Below, one piece after another: positions 46,740 through 56,267 of a DNA stretch of 64,000 bases; the stretch's first letter is position 1, and each line of letters opens with the position of its first letter. This stretch comes from Segatella copri DSM 18205. Lineage in GTDB: Bacteria; Bacteroidota; Bacteroidia; Bacteroidales; Bacteroidaceae. A program made the translations under genes and the position numbers. The stretch is from assembly GCF_025151535.1 (NCBI RefSeq), contig NZ_CP102288.1, forward strand, positions 625,501 to 689,500, in the 5' to 3' direction. The notes beneath the pieces are model-generated. The model was not told the DNA's origin, ran no database searches, and saw nothing but the letters and a program-made list of their open reading frames with translations.

Positions 46740-46797
46740 TTGTATCTTTTGATTCTATCGAATGAAGTTTTCTTTATTCCATAGATAGATGTTTTCT

Positions 46798-48462
46798 TTA
46801 TTCTGCCGTATAGAGGAATCGCTTGATACTCTTCTTAGGAGTCTTTTCAAACTCATCTTCATGTATACGTATTTCTGATACTTTGCTGTAAGCAGGAATC
46901 ATGGTGTTGAGCTCCTGGCGGTTCTGCTCCATGACATCTGCCAGTTCTTTGGTACCGAGGTTCAGGGTCTGAGCTTCATCATAGTCTGGGTGAACCAGAG
47001 CAATGAGCTTGTCGCCCTTCTGTATAACCACGCTTTCCGCTACCAGAGCCAAAGAGTTGAGTTTATCCTCAATCTCCTCAGGGTAGATATTCTGACCGTT
47101 TGCGCCGAGCAGCATGTTCTTGCTACGACCCTTGATGAAGACGTTGCCGTCACCATCCATGGTTCCGAGGTCGCCTGTATGATACCATCCGTTCTCGTCG
47201 ATGGTCTGCTTGGTAGCTTCCTCATTCTTATAGTAACCCAACATTACGTTAGGACCCTTGGCAAGGATTTCGCCCGGTACATTCTCAGGATCAGGACTGT
47301 CGATGCGGACCATCATGTGGAGGGCAGCCTTACCGCAAGAGCCCGGTACGAAGTTTTTGTAATCCTCGTAGCAGATGATAGGGGCACATTCTGTTGCGCC
47401 ATATCCCACGGTATATTTGAAACCTACGCTATGGAGGAAACTTTCCACTTCCTGGTTAAAGGCTGCACCACCGATAATCACCTCGTAGAAGTTGCCACCG
47501 AAGGCATTGGTTACCTGGTCGCATATCTTCTCCTTCACCTTCTTGCTGATTACAGGCATGTGGAGCAGCATACGCATACGGTTGTTCTGGATCTTAGGGA
47601 ATACCTTCTTGCGGATAATCTTCTCGATAACCAGAGGTACAGCTATGATGACGGCTGGCTTGATGCGGCCGAATGCCTCGGCGATGATGGCTGGGCTAGG
47701 GATGCGGGTGAGATAGAAGATGTGGCAGCCCTTGATGAATTCGAAGATAAATTCAAACGCCATGCCGTACATGTGGGCCATCGGCAGGATACTGATGATA
47801 GAATCTCCCGGCTTGATCTTCTTACCCAGTACGTCCTCAGCAAAATCTGCATTGCCCCAGAGTGCACGGTATGGAACCATTACTCCCTTGGAGAAACCGG
47901 TAGTTCCGCTGGTATAGTTGATCATAGCCAACTCATCCGGATTCTGTTCCATATAGTAGTTGACATGGTTTTTGCGGAAGTACTTAGGATACTTGATACC
48001 GAACATCTCGTTGAGGTGTTCGCGCGCATAAGTCAACTTGTCGGTACGTGAAACGACAAGTGAATAATCCGGTATATAGATGATGCCTTCAAGACCTGGC
48101 ATCTTCGTTGCATCAATCTGTGTAGCTACAACATCACCCACAAAGAGCAGTTTGGCATCGCTGTGGTTTACTATGTTGTGAATCTGGTCTGGCATGAATT
48201 CATGCAGGATAGGTACGGCAATGGCACCATAGGTAAGGGTAGCAAGGAATGCTACAGCCCAGTTTGCGCTATTTCGACCGCAAAGTGCTATCTTGTCGCC
48301 CTTTACTACACCAGAGTTCTCAAACATGATGTGTAGCTTCTCAATTTTGCGTGCTACATCATGGTACTGCAAGGTTGCTCCCTTGTAGTCTGTCAGAGCA
48401 TCCATATCCCAATGGTCTACGATGCTCTTTTGGATGAGTGCGTTAAAGCTTGGAATCTCCAT
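46798..48462 (-). CDS. AMP-dependent (long-chain acyl-CoA) ligase, paralog 2
   Basis: A 554-residue ANL-superfamily adenylating enzyme. ATP motif INYTSGTTGFSKGVM is near residue 192, GYGATECAPII near 355 and GWYHTGDLG near 424; the C-terminal KNMLLGANGQNIYPEEIE is conserved. The enzyme would activate a fatty acid to acyl-AMP and acyl-CoA. It is a close tandem paralog of 48571-50238, with a strong hairpin between. Substrate chain length is not deducible. Confidence 0.85.
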   Translation of the reverse strand: MEIPSFNALIQKSIVDHWDMDALTDYKGATLQYHDVARKIEKLHIMFENSGVVKGDKIALCGRNSANWAVAFLATLTYGAIAVPILHEFMPDQIHNIVNHSDAKLLFVGDVVATQIDATKMPGLEGIIYIPDYSLVVSRTDKLTYAREHLNEMFGIKYPKYFRKNHVNYYMEQNPDELAMINYTSGTTGFSKGVMVPYRALWGNADFAEDVLGKKIKPGDSIISILPMAHMYGMAFEFIFEFIKGCHIFYLTRIPSPAIIAEAFGRIKPAVIIAVPLVIEKIIRKKVFPKIQNNRMRMLLHMPVISKKVKEKICDQVTNAFGGNFYEVIIGGAAFNQEVESFLHSVGFKYTVGYGATECAPIICYEDYKNFVPGSCGKAALHMMVRIDSPDPENVPGEILAKGPNVMLGYYKNEEATKQTIDENGWYHTGDLGTMDGDGNVFIKGRSKNMLLGANGQNIYPEEIEDKLNSLALVAESVVIQKGDKLIALVHPDYDEAQTLNLGTKELADVMEQNRQELNTMIPAYSKVSEIRIHEDEFEKTPKKSIKRFLYTAE

Positions 48463-48530
48463 ATTTTTGTTATTTAACGATTTGCTTTTTTATATTTTTC
48501 TCGTACAGAAGTCAGTTTGCTGATGATAGA

Positions 48531-48563
48531 CCTTATCTGCTGATGGTCTGTCAGCAGATAGGG
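48531..48563 (-). other. Hairpin between tandem acyl-CoA ligase genes
   Basis: Arms 48531-48542 and 48552-48563 pair over 12 bp with a 9-base loop. There is no T run on the minus strand, so a processing or partial-termination role is possible. Confidence 0.5.
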
Positions 48564-48570
48564 CCTGTCT

Positions 48571-50238
48571 CTAGATTGCGTTCTGATAGAGGTAACGCTT
48601 GATAGACTTCTTGGCTGTCTTTTCAAATTCCTGATTATGAAGTTTGATGCGTGACACCTTTGCGAAGCTAGGTATCTGCATGTTCAGTTCCTTGCGGTTC
48701 TGCTCCATGATGTTCTCCAGGTCTTCGTCTGTAAAGCCGAGGTTGTTAACTTCTTCCATATCCGGATGAACCAGAGCTACCAGCTTGTCATTGCTCTGTA
48801 TTACGATGCTCTCGTTGACCATAGCCATGGAGTTGAGCTTGTCCTCAATCTCTTCCGGATAGATATTCTGTCCGTTAGGTCCCAGCAGCATGTTCTTGCT
48901 TCTGCCTTTAACGAAGATATGTCCGTCGGCGGCCATCGTTGCCAGGTCGCCTGTATGGAACCATCCGTCTTTATCTATTACGGCATCTGTTGCCTCCTGG
49001 TTCTTGTAATAGCCCTTCATCACATTGATGCCGCGGCAAACCAGTTCACCGGCTACGTTCTCCGGGTCATCGCTCAAAACCTTTACCTCCATGTGCTTCA
49101 CGGCAACACCACAACTTCCTGCCACATAGTTGTCCTGATGGGCAAAGGTGATAAGTGGAGCAGTCTCAGTGGTACCATATCCCATTGCGATAGGGAAACC
49201 TACGCTGATGAAGAAGTTCTCTATCTCCTTGTTGAGCGGAGCACCACCCACAACAACCTCGTAAGGACGTTCGCCAAACTTTCTCAATACAAACTCGCGA
49301 ACCTTCTCCTTGATGCGCTTATTGATGACAGGCATGTTCATCAGCAGTCTTGCGCGGTTGGTTTGGATATGTGGGAATACTTCCTTTCTTACAATCTTGT
49401 CTACTACAAGCGGCACCGCATAGAGGATGTCTGGCTTGATTTCTGACAACGCCTCTGAGATGAGCGTTGGGCTCGGCAGACGGGTAAGGAAGAAGATATG
49501 GTTACCCAATACTATATTGAAGAGAAATTCTGTCATGAGTCCATACATGTGAGCCATCGGAAGGGTAGAAAGGATGTTGCAGTTCTTACCTATATGAGGT
49601 TTCACTGAATCGATGAGGTAGTCGAGATTACCCCAAAGTGCTCTGTATGGGAGCATCACACCTTTTGAGAAACCGGTAGTTCCACTGGTATAGTTGATCA
49701 TTGCCAGTTCTTCAGGATCGTCTACGTGATACTTCACGTGTTCTGGTCTGAAATACTTAGGATATCTGTGTCCGAACATGGCATTGAGGTTCTCGCGCGC
49801 ATAAGTCAGTTTCTCAGAGCGCGAGATGACAAGCGAATTGTCCGGAAGATAGATGATTCCTTCCAGTGAAGGCATCTCCTCTGGTGTTATCTCTGTAGCT
49901 ACCACGTCACCAACGAACAGAAGTTTGCTTTCGCTGTGGTTCACGATGTTGTGAATCTGCTCAGGCTTGAATTCGTTCTGTATAGGTACGACAATGGCTC
50001 CGTAAGTAATAATGGCCAGGAAGGCTACTGCCCACTGGCTACTATTTCTTCCGCAGACGGCAATCTTGTCGCCCTTCTTTACATCGCTGTTTTCGAACAG
50101 GATGTGTAGCTTCTCAATCTTTCTGGCAATATCGTGATATTGGAGGGTTGTGCCCTTGTAATCGGTGAGCGCATCCAGATTCCAATTCTTGATAATGCTG
50201 TTCTCAATATACGAGTTAAAACTTGGTATTGAATTCAT
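48571..50238 (-). CDS. AMP-dependent (long-chain acyl-CoA) ligase, paralog 1
   Basis: A 555-residue adenylating enzyme with INYTSGTTGFSKGVM, GYGTTETAPLI and GWFHTGDLA, and the same C-terminal KNMLLGPNGQNIYPEEIE as its neighbour. Start at 50238 (MNSIPSFNSYIENS) parallels the paralog start and excludes 16 codons of the open frame. The pair shares collinear sequence throughout, so it is a tandem duplication whose members may differ in substrate. Cytoplasmic. Confidence 0.85.
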   Translation of the reverse strand: MNSIPSFNSYIENSIIKNWNLDALTDYKGTTLQYHDIARKIEKLHILFENSDVKKGDKIAVCGRNSSQWAVAFLAIITYGAIVVPIQNEFKPEQIHNIVNHSESKLLFVGDVVATEITPEEMPSLEGIIYLPDNSLVISRSEKLTYARENLNAMFGHRYPKYFRPEHVKYHVDDPEELAMINYTSGTTGFSKGVMLPYRALWGNLDYLIDSVKPHIGKNCNILSTLPMAHMYGLMTEFLFNIVLGNHIFFLTRLPSPTLISEALSEIKPDILYAVPLVVDKIVRKEVFPHIQTNRARLLMNMPVINKRIKEKVREFVLRKFGERPYEVVVGGAPLNKEIENFFISVGFPIAMGYGTTETAPLITFAHQDNYVAGSCGVAVKHMEVKVLSDDPENVAGELVCRGINVMKGYYKNQEATDAVIDKDGWFHTGDLATMAADGHIFVKGRSKNMLLGPNGQNIYPEEIEDKLNSMAMVNESIVIQSNDKLVALVHPDMEEVNNLGFTDEDLENIMEQNRKELNMQIPSFAKVSRIKLHNQEFEKTAKKSIKRYLYQNAI

Positions 50239-50380
50239 TGCACAATTTACAAAATTTTGTGCAAAGATAATGAAAATAGTGCACACTGCAAAATAAAATG
50301 TGCACTATTTTCAAAAACTATATAAAATAATTAGTTTTTTTTCTTTTTAGTTTACATATTGTGGTGTTATAGACTGTATT

Positions 50381-51628
50381 TTACTCATATCTCATTGATT
50401 TGGCTGGATGGATATGAGAAATCAGGTAGCTTGGTGCTACGAGCATGAAGATGCTTATCAGCAGCGTAGCAATGTTCAGGGCTATGATGGCAAGCCAGTT
50501 GAATTCTACCGGAACGGTACTTACATAATAGGTCTGTGCATCGAGTTTGATGATGCCTGTAAAGTACTGGAGGGTAAGAATGCCGAGGGCGATGATGTTG
50601 CCCAGAAGCATACCCTTGCCGATGATGAAGACGGCAAACCACAGGAAGGTGTGGCGGATGGTCTTGTTGCGGGCACCCAATGCCTTCATTACGCCTATCA
50701 TGGAGGTGCGTTCCAGAATAATGATGAGCAGACCGCTGATCATGGTGACGCCGGCTACTATCAGCATCAGACCGAGAATAATCCAGACATTCAGATCCAT
50801 CAGGCTCAGCCATTGGAAGATGTTTGGATTCAGGTCCTTGATGGTAGAACTGCTGTAGGTTTCTCCATAGTGATCTACCGTGCGGTTCACCTTATTAATA
50901 ATATAATCTTCAGTTTCGTTGAGCTTGTTGAAGTCGTTTACGGTCAGTTCTGCACCGCTCGCCTGGTCTTCTTCCCATCCGTTCAGCTTCACGGCAGTAT
51001 AGAGGTCGGTGTATACCATTACCTCATCATACTTCTTCAGGTTGGTCTGATAGATACCCTTGATGGTGAAGCGGCGCATACGCACTGCGTTGTCATCAAA
51101 GAAGTAGGCAAAGATGCGTTCTCCCGTCTTCAGCTTCAGCTTATCAGCCATCAGCTGTGAGATGAGAATCTGGTTATGACTCGCTTTGTCATCAAACTTA
51201 GGGATGCTGCCTTCAATCATGTTCTGATGGATAAAGGTAGAATCGAAATCAGGTCCTACACCTTTGAACATGACGCCCAGGAAATCGCTGTCCGTCTTCA
51301 GGATTCCCTCTTTCATGGCAAATTTCTGCACATGTTTTACGCCAGGTATCTTTTTCAGTACGTTGACCATCGAGTCGTTCATGACCACCGGATACTGGTT
51401 TTGCTGCTGCAGCGTCATGAAGTCGGCCACCTGTATATGGCTTCCGAATCCTATTACCTTGTCGCGTATGGTATGCTTGAATCCGAGCACTACGCATACC
51501 GACATAATCATAATGGCGAGTCCGATAGCAACACCTGCAGTGGCTATATGAATAGCAGGGCGAGAAACTTTATGTTTATCGCCCTGATCGCTATATAATC
51601 TCTTTGCTATAAATAGAGGAAAATTCAT
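50381..51628 (-). CDS. ABC transporter permease, LolC/LolE-like
   Basis: A 415-residue inner-membrane protein: one N-terminal span (about 28-50), a periplasmic domain (about 55-265) and three C-terminal spans (about 283-305, 330-355 and 378-400). N-terminal FIAKRLYSDQGDKHKVSRPA is typical of lipoprotein-releasing permeases. No cognate ATPase (LolD) gene is adjacent. Probably acts in moving lipoproteins to the outer membrane; homodimer in Bacteroidetes. Confidence 0.8.
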   Translation of the reverse strand: MNFPLFIAKRLYSDQGDKHKVSRPAIHIATAGVAIGLAIMIMSVCVVLGFKHTIRDKVIGFGSHIQVADFMTLQQQNQYPVVMNDSMVNVLKKIPGVKHVQKFAMKEGILKTDSDFLGVMFKGVGPDFDSTFIHQNMIEGSIPKFDDKASHNQILISQLMADKLKLKTGERIFAYFFDDNAVRMRRFTIKGIYQTNLKKYDEVMVYTDLYTAVKLNGWEEDQASGAELTVNDFNKLNETEDYIINKVNRTVDHYGETYSSSTIKDLNPNIFQWLSLMDLNVWIILGLMLIVAGVTMISGLLIIILERTSMIGVMKALGARNKTIRHTFLWFAVFIIGKGMLLGNIIALGILTLQYFTGIIKLDAQTYYVSTVPVEFNWLAIIALNIATLLISIFMLVAPSYLISHIHPAKSMRYE

Positions 51629-51644
51629 TTCATTTGTAATGTTA

Positions 51645-51721
51645 AATGTTAAGTGTTAAATGTTAAATTCATCTTCGTGTCCGTTAGGCAACTTAACATT
51701 TAACATTTAACACTTAACATT
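51645..51721. repeat. AT-rich inverted repeat of AATGTTAAGTG units
   Basis: A perfect 24-bp inverted repeat (51645-51668 with 51698-51721) made of GTTAAATGTTAAG-type units, in the gap between the aminotransferase and the permease gene. It could end the aminotransferase transcript. Confidence 0.75.
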
Positions 51722-51729
51722 GTTAATAA

Positions 51730-52941
51730 TCAAAGTCCTTCGTCTTCCACTCTTCCCGGATAAGCCTCAAGTGCCTTACCCAGAACCACCAGAGCACGCT
51801 CCAGATCGTGTTTCTTCAAGACGTAAGCTACACGAACCTGATTGTGACCGGCTCCCGGAGTCGTATAGAAACCAGAGGCTGGAGCCATCATGATGGTTTC
51901 GCCCTCGTAGTTGAATTCCTCCAGACACCAGCGGCAGAACTTTTCTGAATCATCGATAGGCAGTTTGGCTACGGTATAGAAGGCTCCCATAGGAATAGGA
52001 GAGTATACGCCCGGAATGCGGTTCAAGCCGTCTATCAGGCACTTACGGCGCTCTACATACTCATCGTATACATCGCGGTAGTACTCTTCAGGAGCATCCA
52101 GAGAAGCTTCGGCTACAATCTGACCGATCAGTGGAGGAGAGAGACGGGCCTGGCAGAACTTCATCACCGCCTTGCGGATTTCAGCATTCTTGGTGATGAG
52201 GGCACCCACACGGATACCGCACTCACTGTAACGCTTCGAAACAGAATCGATGAGAACCGTGTTCTGCTCGATGCCTTCCAGGTGCATCGCACTGATATAA
52301 GGACTGCCGGTATAGATATACTCACGGTAAACCTCATCAGAGAAGAGATAGAGGTCGTACTTCTTCACCAGGTCACGAATCTGATTCATCTCTCTGCGGG
52401 TATAGAGATAGCCCGTAGGGTTGTTAGGGTTGCAGATCAGGATGGCACGGGTGCGCTCATTGATCAGCTCCTCAAACTTCTCTACCTTAGGCAGGGAGAA
52501 ACCTTCTTCTATCGTTGTGGCGATGGTACGGATCTTGGCACCCGCCGAGATGGCAAACGCCATATAGTTAGCGTAAGCAGGTTCTGGTACGATAATCTCG
52601 TCGCCAGGGTTGAGGCAGCTCATGAAAGAGAAGAGTACAGCCTCAGAACCTCCCGATGTAATGATGATATCATCGGCAGTTACGTTGATGTTGAATTTCT
52701 TATAGTAATCTACAAGCTTCTCGCGATAGCTGAGATAGCCCTGACTTGGAGAATACTCCAAGACCGTGCGGTCTATATGCTTCAAGGCATCTAGGCCACA
52801 TTGAGGAGTTGGAAGGTCAGGCTGACCGATGTTGAGGTGATATACCTTTACTCCACGTTTTTTTGCTGCGGCAGCCAGAGGAGCCAACTTTCTGATAGGT
52901 GACTCTGGCATTTCAAGACCGCGTACAGATATTTCTGGCAT
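51730..52941 (-). CDS. Class I/II pyridoxal-phosphate aminotransferase
   Basis: A 403-residue fold-type-I aminotransferase (AspC-like). Motifs: NIGQPDLPTP near 34, NPNNPTGYLY near 175 and the PLP lysine in SVSKRYSECGIRVG near 236, with an Arg for the substrate carboxylate near the C-terminus. Start at 52941 (MPEISVRGLEM) is preferred; the frame extends 24 codons upstream into the likely promoter. Amino acid substrate cannot be specified. Cytoplasmic. Confidence 0.9.
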   Translation of the reverse strand: MPEISVRGLEMPESPIRKLAPLAAAAKKRGVKVYHLNIGQPDLPTPQCGLDALKHIDRTVLEYSPSQGYLSYREKLVDYYKKFNINVTADDIIITSGGSEAVLFSFMSCLNPGDEIIVPEPAYANYMAFAISAGAKIRTIATTIEEGFSLPKVEKFEELINERTRAILICNPNNPTGYLYTRREMNQIRDLVKKYDLYLFSDEVYREYIYTGSPYISAMHLEGIEQNTVLIDSVSKRYSECGIRVGALITKNAEIRKAVMKFCQARLSPPLIGQIVAEASLDAPEEYYRDVYDEYVERRKCLIDGLNRIPGVYSPIPMGAFYTVAKLPIDDSEKFCRWCLEEFNYEGETIMMAPASGFYTTPGAGHNQVRVAYVLKKHDLERALVVLGKALEAYPGRVEDEGL

Positions 52942-53203
52942 CTTAAAATATTGTTTCTTTCTATTAATTTTCCGTGTCGAAAATTGAATTCTATGACCTT
53001 CTGGTCTTTTCAATTTACGCTATTCGGCTGCAAAGATAAGAAAATTAGATGAGAATTGAGAATAACTTTCGGTTAAATTTTATTTTTTGATTAAAAACTC
53101 TTTAAATATGTCGCTCTTTGCTTTCTTTTTTATAACTTTGCACTTAATTTCAAGAATTGTTATAAGATTATACGAATTAATTAAAATAAGTAAGAAGAAA
53201 AAT

Positions 53204-53701
53204 ATGAGAAGTAGAACAAGTACATGGTTTGAGACCAAAGTGAAATATCAGAAGACAATGGAGGATGGTTCAGAAAAGGTTGTTTCTGAAGCATACGTAG
53301 TAGATGCTTTGAGCTTTACCGAGGCTGAGAGCGCCATCATCGATGAGATGTCGGTTTATGTAAGCGGCGAGTTGAAGGTGAGCGGTATCGGTAAGGCTGG
53401 CTACGGCGAAATCTTCTTCAGCGATGTGGATGATGATGATAAGTGGTATAAGGCTAAACTCCAGTTCATCACGATTGATGAGAAGAGTGAGAAGGAGAAG
53501 CGCAGCAATGTTACCTATCTTGTTCAGGCTAAGTCTCTCGCCCGTGCCCTCCGTTATATTGATGAGGTGATGGGCAAGACCATGATAGATTATGATGTGG
53601 TTGGTTTGAACGAAACCAAACTGATGGATGTATTCGAGCACCATGCTCCTAACGAGAAGAAAGAGGAGAAGAATGATGTGCCTGAATACGAGGAGAAATA
53701 A
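53204..53701 (+). CDS. DUF4494 family protein
   Basis: A 165-residue soluble protein matching DUF4494 of Bacteroidales (MRSRTSTWFETKVKYQKTME, DGSEKVVSEAYVVDALSFTE). No catalytic motif is seen and the family has no known role. Start at 53204 is chosen because the upstream 39 codons are hydrophobic, poorly conserved-looking and overlap a TAACTTTG box at 53132-53139. YggS follows after 15 bp, so a joint operon. Confidence 0.82.
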   Translation: MRSRTSTWFETKVKYQKTMEDGSEKVVSEAYVVDALSFTEAESAIIDEMSVYVSGELKVSGIGKAGYGEIFFSDVDDDDKWYKAKLQFITIDEKSEKEKRSNVTYLVQAKSLARALRYIDEVMGKTMIDYDVVGLNETKLMDVFEHHAPNEKKEEKNDVPEYEEK

Positions 53702-53716
53702 TTCAACATTCAAGAT

Positions 53717-54391
53717 ATGGACTATGATGTAAAAGGAAATCTCCATGAGGTGCTGGGCAGCTTGCCTGCCGGTGTCCGTCTCGTTGCCATCAGCAAGTTC
53801 CATCCCAACGAGTATATCGAGGAGGCTTATGCTGAAGGACAGCGTATCTTCGGCGAGAGTCATGAGCAGGAACTCGCCAAGAAGGTGGCTTCGCTGCCTG
53901 AGGACATCGAGTGGCATTTCATCGGTCATCTGCAGACCAATAAGGTGAAGTATATCGCACCTTATATCTCGATGATTGAATCGGTAGACAGTCTGAAACT
54001 TCTCAAGGAGATTGAGAAGCAGGCTGCCAAGCACGATCGTGTAGTGAAGGTTCTTCTGGAACTTCATCTGGCAGAGGAAGATACCAAATCGGGTCTTTCT
54101 CTTGATGCTTGCCGCGAACTCCTGGAGGCAGGCGAATGGAGGGAGATGAAGCATGTGCAGATTTGTGGCATCATGATGATGGCATCTAATACAGACGATG
54201 AGCAGCAGATTGCTCAGGAGTTTGATGAGGCTGCCCGGTTCTTTGATGAGATAAAGGCCAGATACTTTGCTGATGATGAAGCTTTCTGCGAGCGCAGCTG
54301 GGGTATGAGTCACGATTATCATATTGCCGTCAAGCACGGCAGCACGATGGTTCGTGTAGGTACCACCATCTTCGGTCCTAGAATATATTAA
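53717..54391 (+). CDS. YggS family PLP homeostasis protein
   Basis: A 224-residue PLP-binding TIM-barrel protein. The lysine lies in LVAISKFHPNEYIEEAY near residue 26, FIGHLQTNKVKYIAPYI follows near 76, and the C-terminal STMVRVGTTIFGPR is conserved. It buffers pyridoxal phosphate rather than acting as an enzyme. Co-transcribed with DUF4494. Confidence 0.93.
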   Translation: MDYDVKGNLHEVLGSLPAGVRLVAISKFHPNEYIEEAYAEGQRIFGESHEQELAKKVASLPEDIEWHFIGHLQTNKVKYIAPYISMIESVDSLKLLKEIEKQAAKHDRVVKVLLELHLAEEDTKSGLSLDACRELLEAGEWREMKHVQICGIMMMASNTDDEQQIAQEFDEAARFFDEIKARYFADDEAFCERSWGMSHDYHIAVKHGSTMVRVGTTIFGPRIY

Positions 54392-54413
54392 AAAGCAAGG
54401 GAATTTATAAATT

Positions 54414-54513
54414 AGGCACGGATTACGCGGATTACACGGATTTATGGCGCTAATGCCAATAAACCATATTTATGGTTTTGTAAAAATCTGTGTAATCCGT
54501 GTAATCCGTGCCT
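54414..54513. repeat. Palindromic intergenic repeat A, copy 3
   Basis: Arms 54414-54443 and 54484-54513 match the family at 12078 and 43648, here with two mismatches or G-U pairs and a longer 40-base centre. Lies between convergent yggS and the M6 protease gene. Confidence 0.8.
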
Positions 54514-54523
54514 TATCTTTCGT

Positions 54524-56245
54524 TTAGTATATTATCTTCTGTCCCTTGCTGGTGATATAAATCTTGCCCTTTTGTGGAACGGAAACCTTTCTGCCTTCCA
54601 GATCAAAATAGACTGTCGGTCTGTCTTTACCGATGATGACCGAAGAGATTCCGGTAGGAGAGAAGTTCTTGAGATAATCGAAGGTAACCAGACCGGTTGC
54701 TTCATCCTTTGTGATGTTGTAGAGCGGATGACTCGTATCAACACTGTTGTTCAGGGTGATACTGGTCAGACTGTTCACCTCATACTCTGTAGCTGAGCCC
54801 GCCTTGTAGGTCGGGAACGGGTCGTTCAGAAGACTTGTTATCATATCAACATCGTCGACGCCCGTGTTATAGCTGTTGTATACCATTCCGTCTGCAGGAA
54901 CAATCATGACCCTTGGCTTACCAGTCGTGTTGTTGGGATAATCCTCCAGGTTAACCGATGGCAAATCATCGTAGTCGATGCGCCATACCAGCAATCCGTA
55001 ACCAAAAGCCTCCTTGTACCATCCCTTGTTTCTGATATTCTGCAGCAGCAGGTATTCGCCCTGGCTGTTGGCTATAATCTTGTATGCATCCGATGCCTTG
55101 TCGTATGGTTCCAGTGTTATCTGCTGCGCCTCGGTATCAGAAAGGAGGGTAGGCTGTTTCCATCCTACGATGCTCTTCTCCCATGGTGAATAAGGGATAG
55201 GCTGGTAGCCGTTAGCCAGATAACTGCCCATATCCATAACGTCCCAATATTCAGGACTCTGGTTATGGTCTGTGATGCCGTTGGTAGGATAGATGTCTGG
55301 CAAACCGAGGGTATGCGAAAACTCATGACAGAAGAGACCGATACCATTGATGTAGTATTTGCCGTCTTGGGTATCTGCAGGCTTATTGTTCAGCTCGTTG
55401 TTGATGCCGAACCGGCATACTATTTTTCCGTCATAGGTTCCCAGTCCTCCTACGGTACCCGATCTCGGCCAGAGACAATCGCCTGAATTACCTGAGATGC
55501 TTTCAGAATAGCCGGCATAGATTACATATACGAGGTCTACATATCCGTCGCGATCGCTGTCGTAATCGGCAAAGTTTACCTTGTCGTCTACCTTCTGGCA
55601 GGCTTCCTTAATCATCTGAGGATAGAAGGTGTCGCCGTTGGCACTACCTTCATTATTGCCATAATAAGCAGAATTCTTGCTTACCGTAACAGGACCCACT
55701 ACGTCAAACTGTGGTATAAACTGGTTATCGCTCATGTCAGCGAAATACTGCTGTATGCTGCCGTAGTTCTGGCAGTATTTCTCGTTGGTGATAAACACTT
55801 CTTTATCAGCCTCAGACATAGATTCTCCCTTTTTTCCGTTGAGGTAATGGTTGAATGTAGCAACCGGATCCTTACTCTTGAACTTCACATCCTGAAACTG
55901 CACCAGGAGTACCAATGCCTTCGGACTTCCCTTATGAGGGAAATAGCTTGGTCTCACGGTTCCTATTTCTGATGCTCTTGTGAGATTCTCTGAAGAGAAA
56001 ACACGGGTTTTTCGGGTGTTCAGCTCTTCAGCAGTTATCTTTTCGTATTTTCCGTCTTGGGTTTCCCGCAGGGGCGTACCGTCCAGCAGCATGTAGTAGT
56101 GGAAGGTTTCGTCGCCATGCAGGGTGGCACATGCTACGGTTCCATCAGCCAGCATAATCTTGGCGATGCCCGGTTTAGCCTTTACGGCATAGAGATTGGC
56201 GATGCCCAGGAAGGCGAGCGCCAGAGAGATGATTGTCTTCTTCAT
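54524..56245 (-). CDS. M6 family secreted metalloprotease
   Basis: A 573-residue secreted protease. Signal peptide MKKTIISLALAFLGIANLYA; zinc motif HEFSHTLGLPD near 306-316 (HExxH with a third ligand downstream). The C-terminal 40 residues (YFDLEGRKVSVPQKGKIYI) form the Prevotella-type secreted-protein tail seen in many exported proteins, possibly a type IX-like sorting signal (inference). It is last in a three-gene operon with the flavodoxin-ferredoxin and DUF1573 genes (gap 22 bp). It could degrade host or dietary protein. Confidence 0.85.
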   Translation of the reverse strand: MKKTIISLALAFLGIANLYAVKAKPGIAKIMLADGTVACATLHGDETFHYYMLLDGTPLRETQDGKYEKITAEELNTRKTRVFSSENLTRASEIGTVRPSYFPHKGSPKALVLLVQFQDVKFKSKDPVATFNHYLNGKKGESMSEADKEVFITNEKYCQNYGSIQQYFADMSDNQFIPQFDVVGPVTVSKNSAYYGNNEGSANGDTFYPQMIKEACQKVDDKVNFADYDSDRDGYVDLVYVIYAGYSESISGNSGDCLWPRSGTVGGLGTYDGKIVCRFGINNELNNKPADTQDGKYYINGIGLFCHEFSHTLGLPDIYPTNGITDHNQSPEYWDVMDMGSYLANGYQPIPYSPWEKSIVGWKQPTLLSDTEAQQITLEPYDKASDAYKIIANSQGEYLLLQNIRNKGWYKEAFGYGLLVWRIDYDDLPSVNLEDYPNNTTGKPRVMIVPADGMVYNSYNTGVDDVDMITSLLNDPFPTYKAGSATEYEVNSLTSITLNNSVDTSHPLYNITKDEATGLVTFDYLKNFSPTGISSVIIGKDRPTVYFDLEGRKVSVPQKGKIYITSKGQKIIY

Positions 56246-56267
56246 AAACAGTTAGGGTAGATGGGGA

